Source: Pythium myriotylum (taxonomy: Eukaryota; Oomycota; Peronosporomycetes; Pythiales; Pythiaceae). Taken from it: 64,000 nt of DNA. Location: the NCBI GenBank assembly GCA_023091665.1, contig JALJCQ010000016.1:62001-126000 (forward strand), given 5' to 3'. This document shows positions 58,536 to 64,000 of this stretch, piece after piece. The translations under genes were made by a program, and so were the position numbers. Below the pieces are notes generated by a model. That model worked only from the letters and a program-made list of their open reading frames with translations, searched no databases and was not told the DNA's origin. The first letter of the stretch is position 1; each line of letters opens with the position of its first letter.

Positions 58536-60230
58536 CTACTTAGCGACCTTCTTCTTGCAGCCCTTGCCACCGACGATCTTGAGGCACTTGGTGCTGGGGT
58601 AGATGGACATGATGTTGACCATGACTGCCCACGAAAGCGAGAAGATGAGGTAGAAGACAGTGAACGCGCCCAAGTACTTGTTCTTGCCACCCTTCTCCTT
58701 GAGCTCCTGGGTCTCCTTCTTCTGCGGAGGCAGCATCGGGAGGAATACCAAGCCGAAGAGCTTGGAGCAGTACGCGATGATGAACACATAGGTGACATCC
58801 CAGCGCACCTCGTTCGTGTCTTCAGCAATATCAGCAGTAGTGACCTTGAAGCCCGCGTTAACGTTCTTCGTAATAGTGCTGGCGAAAGTGCCCGAGAGGT
58901 TCGACACAGTTGTGAGGAGACCGTACACCGCACCCTCGTTGCCTTCGCCGGCAAGCTCGACAACGACGTAGGTCGCAACAATGAAACTGATGCCCGACGG
59001 GACGTTCTCCAGGATCGGGGGGCCGAGCCAGAACCATTGGCTACGCACGACATCCCACGTCGTGAAGAATACGACGATCGAGTCAATGCAAATGACGGCA
59101 ACGAGCGTGATGGCGTGCATCCATCGCCAGTTCCAGTGGAGACCTTTCTTCATCGTAAAGTAGAGCACGAGAGCGAAGATGACCGTACCGGAGACCGACG
59201 CAATCGTGTCGTTGATGGGTTCGGCCTTGGCCCAGTACTGCTGGATCGGCGAGGCGGTTACCGTCGAGAGCTTCTCAAAGATGCCCGAGAAGAAGCGGTA
59301 AGCGATGACCTGGTACATCGCGCGCGACTGAAGCAAGTCCCAGAACTCGGAGAGGTAGTTCTTGACGTTCATACCGGGGTGCTTGTCCTCCTTGATGAAG
59401 AACCATGTGCACGGGATAACCATGATGCAGACAATCGTGAGGATCAACATGAGCTGCGGAAAGGTGAGTGAGAAGCTGAAGTCTCCGCCGTATTCCTCAC
59501 CGTTGAAGAAGAAACCCGTCAAGCAGAGCGAGATAGCAACGAACACCTCGCGCACAAGGTAGATGGTTGTCTGAATCGTGCCTCGCACGGCCTCTGGCTC
59601 GCGTTGGGCGAGCTCGACGACCATACCGTCCGCGGCGACATCGGCGCCGACGTAGCCGACAGCGGCAAGCATCATCAGGACGACGAACTTGCCACCACGA
59701 TCTTGAGCGTCTTTGTTGATGTTGAGCCAGTCGGCGTCCGTGTATGTTGACGGCTTCTTAGCCTTGAGCGAAGGGTCAAGGTAGTATGGCCGGCCGATCT
59801 TGGAGCAGGCCATGATAAGAAGCATGAGCGCGCACAGTGTCCAGCCGATGATCATGAACGGCCGACGACGGTACCCAAAGATCGGGAAGCAGTCCGTGAG
59901 GATACCGTAGAAGACCTTGAACGACCACGGCAGCGTCAGGAGCACGTTGGCAGACACGATCTGCGTACCCTCCATGTTAAGGTACTGCTGGAGCACAGGG
60001 TAAACTGTGGCGGGAAGCGTGCCGTAGATCATGCCGACACCCAGGTACTGGATGGCGACACCGATGTAGTCACGAGTCCAGAGAGATGGGCGGCCGCCGG
60101 CACGCAGGGCACCTCCTTCGAGGTCTTCAACCGGGGTCTTGGCATCCACATAGCCATCGTTGGCCTTGTTCACGGATGAAACGTAGGACACACGCTCCAC
60201 GAGGTCGACGTGAGCACGAGCCGTCGACAT
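58536..60230 (-). CDS. Folate-biopterin (BT1) family transporter
   Basis: A single exon from ATG 60230 encodes 564 aa. About 12 transmembrane helices follow an N-terminal cytosolic segment. Family landmarks include QYLGVGMIYGTLPATVYP, LPWSFKVFYGILTDCFPIFGYRRRPFM (the conserved YRRRP after helix 3), GADVAADGMVVELAQREPE and ETRG-like VRGTIQTT. The FBT/BT1 family is expanded in trypanosomatids, plants and oomycetes, where characterised members carry folates, biopterin, or S-adenosylmethionine. The last 20 residues are Lys-rich. Substrate cannot be decided from sequence. No intron is present. Confidence 0.94.
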   Translation of the reverse strand: MSTARAHVDLVERVSYVSSVNKANDGYVDAKTPVEDLEGGALRAGGRPSLWTRDYIGVAIQYLGVGMIYGTLPATVYPVLQQYLNMEGTQIVSANVLLTLPWSFKVFYGILTDCFPIFGYRRRPFMIIGWTLCALMLLIMACSKIGRPYYLDPSLKAKKPSTYTDADWLNINKDAQDRGGKFVVLMMLAAVGYVGADVAADGMVVELAQREPEAVRGTIQTTIYLVREVFVAISLCLTGFFFNGEEYGGDFSFSLTFPQLMLILTIVCIMVIPCTWFFIKEDKHPGMNVKNYLSEFWDLLQSRAMYQVIAYRFFSGIFEKLSTVTASPIQQYWAKAEPINDTIASVSGTVIFALVLYFTMKKGLHWNWRWMHAITLVAVICIDSIVVFFTTWDVVRSQWFWLGPPILENVPSGISFIVATYVVVELAGEGNEGAVYGLLTTVSNLSGTFASTITKNVNAGFKVTTADIAEDTNEVRWDVTYVFIIAYCSKLFGLVFLPMLPPQKKETQELKEKGGKNKYLGAFTVFYLIFSLSWAVMVNIMSIYPSTKCLKIVGGKGCKKKVAK

Positions 60231-61691
60231 GGCACTCCTGGATGATGTCGGAGAAGGGCGACTTGAGGGCTGGTCCGAAAAATGGAGAATGAGAAGCTGG
60301 GGCCTCTAGTCTTTTGGAGCGCCTTCCTCGAACGGGGGCTCCTGGGCCGAAGTTCTTGTCATCAGTGTGCAGCTGGTTTGTAGCCGTCGATGAACATGCG
60401 TAGACGGAACCACCGGGGTGTACTTACGGCCCGGCCCATCCATCACACATCTCTACAGACCAATTCTACGTCCGCCGCTGAGCTCATCACACAAGCAATA
60501 GCCAACCACGCTACGGGCCACCTGACGAATTCATCACCCGACTACTGTTCCTAGGTGTCCACTCTGACCACTAGGACGTTCTTTCCTACCAACGACTAAG
60601 CTTTACCTCTTAGCCTCGTGTGATTCATCCGGGAACCCACAGAAGAAGTCGAAACCAGTCCAGTCATTCAGCAACATTTATTAATATCCGTAGACTGTGT
60701 CCACCTCATCACCCCACAACCCACTCTTTACATTGCAGCACCTGATCCAAAGAGGACATGGCAGATCCATGCCAGCAAACGATACTGTGCTCAAGTCTCT
60801 CGTCATCCAAAACGTCGGGACGACTGCATTGGTTCCCCAAGATTTTGGTGACGGGTTCAAGAGTCACGCAATGTGAAGAACGCTGGAAACATCCCTGCTG
60901 CCGTCTTCCTCAGTGCCTAATCTCACGATTAATTGAGAAAATCCAACAATGATTAGCAATGCCTATGAAGAGTCTGTCATTTAATCTTGGGATTAACCCA
61001 CAATCGTGTCTGCGTGGATCAACGTGCTGACCCTCGTGGACCAATCGTGACGTATCTCCACCCACAGTGACAGAGACGTTGAACAACAGACAGACTCATT
61101 GCTGCTGGAAAGGGTGCGATGGTGGGACGAGTACGTGTCAGGGAGTGGGTCTGAGATACCGACTTGCTCGTTTCACCCACAATGATTCTGGGTGAAACGC
61201 GATTTCATGACCCACAATTGGAGTGACTTGGCAAGCCATCGAGTTGTGTGCAAGTCGCTACGATCCAGAACTTCGTTCGAACTCCATTTATCCACAACAC
61301 TCCCCCCTTCCATGCACACACAGACGCGTTCCCGCTTGGAAATCTGGGAGCTTCCATCTCGAGTGCCTGGCCGCCTCAGCTCCCTTGAAACCAGCTTGCC
61401 AAGCCTGCCCGACAATGTGCAGAGCAGTATTCCCAAAATTCCAACACCTTAGAACAGCATCAGAAGCATATCTAGATATTGTATGAGAGTTTGTTTTGGG
61501 AAACGCCAACCCAACAACAACAATTCCTGCAAGGATCCGGCATCCTCGAAGTGTTCCCAGACTCCCAAAAAGGGCGGGGCCAGCCGTGGGTCAGATGACG
61601 GGCCACTATTCAACTCCAAGTGCGGGTACGACATACCGTATTGAACTCAACATTGCGATTTACCGATAATCTTGAAGAGGCACAAAGCCAT
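60231..61691. other. 1.46-kb stretch without a gene; AT-rich, with repeats
   Basis: This interval is more AT-rich than its neighbours and has no supported gene. It contains a perfect 11-bp hairpin at 61169-61199 (separate entry), the word CCCACAAT three times (60999, 61177 and 61210 approximately), and a TTAATC/GATTAA mini inverted repeat near 60977-60994. Plus-strand frames near 60758 and 61192-61486 lack motifs. It presumably holds the promoter of the BT1 gene and may contain remnants of an insertion. Confidence 0.45.
61169..61199. repeat. Perfect 11-bp inverted repeat (hairpin)
   Basis: CGTTTCACCCA at 61169-61179 is the exact reverse complement of TGGGTGAAACG at 61189-61199, with a 9-base loop. 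It lies in the gene-free interval between the BT1 gene and the six-exon gene. It could be a protein-binding palindrome or a remnant of an element end. No other evidence supports either. Confidence 0.75.
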
Positions 61692-63344
61692 ATGCCGTCA
61701 GCTCGACTAGTGCCCCATGTCGTGGTTTTCAGTGAGTTAAGCCCACGAGCGAGGGCGCTTTACACGCGATTTCTGCTTGAGAATGACGTGAAGGTTGGAA
61801 CGGATTAGTGGACACACGCGTACGAGGCATTCACGTTGGTGGTGTTTTTGTGACGGGGTAGCTTGAGAAACGCCAGAGCGACGGACGATACGTGGCCAAC
61901 GTGAGCCTGATAGTGCCTGAGGTGCCCCCCTCACCACTCAAAAGAACCTCTGACACGGTTCCAAACGGAACGCTGCAGCGGGACAAGCCAGACACCTTAC
62001 CAACTGATGATGGAAGCCAGTTTTCGCAGTTCAAGACAGACTCTTCGGAAACATGCAGCCGTCCCGATGAATCGACTGCGCAGCGATTTCGTGTGTACGA
62101 CAGCTTCATTCGCCAGGTGGGGTAGTCGAAGCATCGCGCTCTCAGATGCGGGGTTTTGACCTGATAATCCCTCCATCAGGTCGGAGCACGCTTACTGGAG
62201 CGTCGCAGTAGTGGGACTTACGTGACGAGCGAGAGCAAATTGGTCCGTCTAATTAACGACATTTACGACGCACGCACCGATGATTTGGTAAGTGTTCTTA
62301 ACCCAAGCAGGCCAGGAAAGGAGTTGATGCTCATTAGGGCCCGGATAAGCTTGTAGACGAGGGCTCAACAGCCACAACGAGTACATTTTCCCAATCTTCC
62401 ATGCCGTTCGCTGCATTCGTGCATCTCTATCTCAAGAATCGCTTTGGGCTCATTGCACTTGTCGAGTTGCAAGCTCTGGAGTTGATTGAGGGGCTCGACG
62501 CGCACAAGTCGCGGCTCGATGTTGAACTGTTCATTCAATTTCTCACTGGCCACTACAATGAGACAGCTCTCGTTTTCTTTTTCCGGGCTCGAGACGCAGT
62601 GCAGGTAGGAAACCTATGAAGTGAGCAAAGCAGTCGTACGGTAACTCTGCAGGCTCCTCTGTAGAATGAGGTCGCGATGGCGCGAGCGCTGTTCCGACCA
62701 ACCTCGACAGCGTCTGCTCGGAGGCGGCGCAGCGATGCCCAGCGCCAAAGGCGTGGATCGAGTAATGGAACATCTCTTGTGTGGCTATCAATGGTACAGG
62801 TTGATCGCGCTGCCCAAGCTGCTTTCGGATCGAAGAACGAAGACTCTTACTTGAAGGTATGAACCACCGTGGAGTGTTCGGCGGAGTACTTGTCACTCTC
62901 ACAATCGCGTATTAGTTTGTACACAACGCCCAGGCTTATATTGCTACTTTGGCTTCGAGGCGAGCCGCTCGTGAGACGCTGGAAGTGCAAGAATTTCTGG
63001 TGCTTGCAATGCGAACGCACATCGACACCGTACAGTGTGGCTCAGAACGAGCATTCTCTATCAGCTCCGCCAGTGGCCATGACGGCCATGAGGACTCGGA
63101 GATTTCTCCGTGTCCATCGCCATTGCCACCACCTCCTCCACCTCGTGCGCTCGGGAGTCTCGTTCGGCTCCCGGTGTCTCAGCCGACCGTTGGTGACCGA
63201 TTCCGGAGAACTGAGGCCACCTGTCCGTCATTCGTCCTTCATGCAAGGCCAGTCGAGAGTAGCGAAGTTCATCTAAGCGACGACACGCAGAGCCGCCTAA
63301 GCTCGCTGCTGAAGCGGATGGAGAAGAGACAGGCGGCGAACTGA
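61692..63344 (+). CDS. Six-exon protein, 450 aa, unrecognised
   Basis: Exons 61692-61793, 61862-62116, 62180-62287, 62338-62604, 62665-62856 and 62916-63344 join in phase 0 to give 450 aa. An upstream exon is possible. Residues 120-245 are the best-defined part, a helical domain containing DSFIRQVGARLLERRSS, LVRLINDIYDAR, and FAAFVHLYLKNRFG...LALIEGL-type segments with buried leucines. This block recalls helical domains of flagellar or cytoskeletal proteins, but I cannot name it. The last 80 residues are Pro/Ser-rich with a short basic helix (SSLLKRMEKRQ). Introns are 50-68 nt with standard ends. Short open frames in several reading frames make it easy to miss. Confidence 0.65.
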
Positions 63345-63532
63345 CCGCATTCGTGCAACACCTTGAGCTTGTCGACTCGTCGCACATTGAGCAATCGAAT
63401 GGCTACATAAATGACTCTTTTGATTGGTTTAAATATCAATGTTTTCAGCCAATCCTCGAATTTGTACCGTATTCCTGGCACTGGTGATCCCATGACTTGA
63501 CGGAGTGAACCGGTGATCGAGCACACTCGAGC

Positions 63533-64000
63533 ATGGCCAAGAAGAAGACCAAGAAGAAAGGTGAGCGGCCAAGCCGGCGCCCTCGACGCGCCTCGTCTCT
63601 ACACACTCTCGTGTAGAGCTCTCTCTCACGCGCCGATGCATGTGCGTAGATCCCGCCTCCGTGGCCCACCAGGAGCCCGTCGCGGCGCTCGACGCGGCCA
63701 CGCTGCAGGCCGCGTGCGAGATGCAGCTCCAGGAGATGGAGGTGCTGCAGGCCATCTTCGACCGCGACCTCATCGTCAAGTCGTCCACGCCACTCTACGC
63801 ACACATCTTCAGCATCCACGTGCTGTGCGAGGCGCTGCAAGGCTCGCAGACGAGCGCCACCCAACGCGAGTCGGCCGAGATCGTGCTCCACTTTGACCTC
63901 GGCAAGGGCTACCCGATTAAGACTCCGCCCAACATCGAAGTCGAGAACAAGCACGGACTCTCGGACGACGAGGTCGCTCGTCTGCGCGAAGAGATGGAGC
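63533..64000 (+). CDS. GCN2-like RWD-domain protein, N-terminal part (cut by window edge)
   Basis: Exon 1 is 63533-63560 (MAKKKTKKK) and exon 2 starts at 63650 and runs off the window. The product continues into an RWD domain: LQEMEVLQAIFDRDL, a strand pair ending IVLHFDLGKGYPIKTPPNI, and ENKHGLSDDEVARLREEM. The YPxxxPP pattern followed by the GLSDDE helix is characteristic of RWD domains as in the eIF2-alpha kinase GCN2 and in RWD-only proteins such as RWDD1/Gir2. No kinase domain is in view, so the two cannot be separated here. The intron is 89 nt. ATTGG/CCAAT words at about 63424 and 63452 lie 80-110 bp upstream. Confidence 0.8.

Noticed and set aside
58362..59471. 369-codon plus-strand frame across the 3' half of the BT1 transporter gene
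   Set aside because: It is the complement of a well-supported 564-aa membrane protein and has no motif of its own.
1..64000. tRNA, rRNA, CRISPR array, riboswitch or bacterial operator signals
   Set aside because: No paired cloverleaf arms with TTCGA-type loops, no rRNA-like block, and no regularly spaced short repeats were seen. The genome type makes bacterial regulatory elements unlikely. A covariance-model scan could still find tRNAs that I missed.

Overview
The window looks like nuclear DNA of an oomycete (Phytophthora/Pythium-type stramenopile). The genes are protein-coding, GC-rich and closely packed on both strands, with GT-AG introns mostly of 40-90 nt that often carry a CTAAC/CTGAC-like branch site. 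The protein set also fits: a folate-biopterin (BT1) transporter, a fused ArgB-ArgC enzyme, a mitochondrial-type glutamine-dependent carbamoyl-phosphate synthetase, a TRP/FLC-like membrane protein, a choline-transporter-like protein, and flagellar/centrosomal proteins expected of a zoospore-forming organism. No bacterial operon, CRISPR array, rRNA or convincing tRNA was seen. Gene models below were built by hand. For most spliced genes the exon lengths sum to a multiple of three and the joined protein aligns with a known family.

Layout. 1-5.4 kb is a transposon-rich stretch: a non-autonomous inverted-repeat element with TTA target duplications (2674-3238), a truncated relative (about 3360-3606), a C/A homopolymer tract, and a nearly full-length pogo-like element (3630-5360) whose transposase is broken. 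5.4-14 kb holds a tiny basic protein, LRRC49 (tubulin polyglutamylase complex subunit), a secreted Kelch-EGF-Hint protein, a small orphan protein and an EndoG-like nuclease. 14-26 kb holds a two-RRM protein, an LPA1/2-phosphoglycerate-kinase-like protein, small membrane proteins, an FDXACB1-like methyltransferase, the TRP/FLC-like protein, an Spg1/Tem1 GTPase and a RuvC-like nuclease with a probable mitochondrial presequence. 27-34.5 kb is a divergent pair, carbamoyl-phosphate synthetase and the ArgB-ArgC fusion, sharing an 839-bp spacer.

34.7-64 kb holds BRAP2, a choline-transporter-like protein, LRRC45, a divergent kinase, a 2013-aa AK9-like protein, a CNNM-like DUF21/CBS protein, a 1768-aa coiled-coil protein, an NHL-repeat protein, a Gfo/Idh/MocA oxidoreductase, the BT1 transporter, an unrecognised six-exon gene, and the first two exons of a GCN2-like RWD protein that runs off the right edge.

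Themes. LRRC49, LRRC45, the AK9-like protein and possibly the long coiled-coil protein point to the flagellum/centrosome. CPSase and ArgB-ArgC feed arginine synthesis, by family knowledge in the mitochondrion. The most unusual signals are the Kelch-EGF-Hint protein with a predicted self-cleavage Cys, a well-supported AT-AC (U12-type) intron in the CNNM-like gene, the RuvC-like nuclease, and the repeating architecture of the AK9-like protein. Family assignments rest on motifs read by eye. No database search was run.
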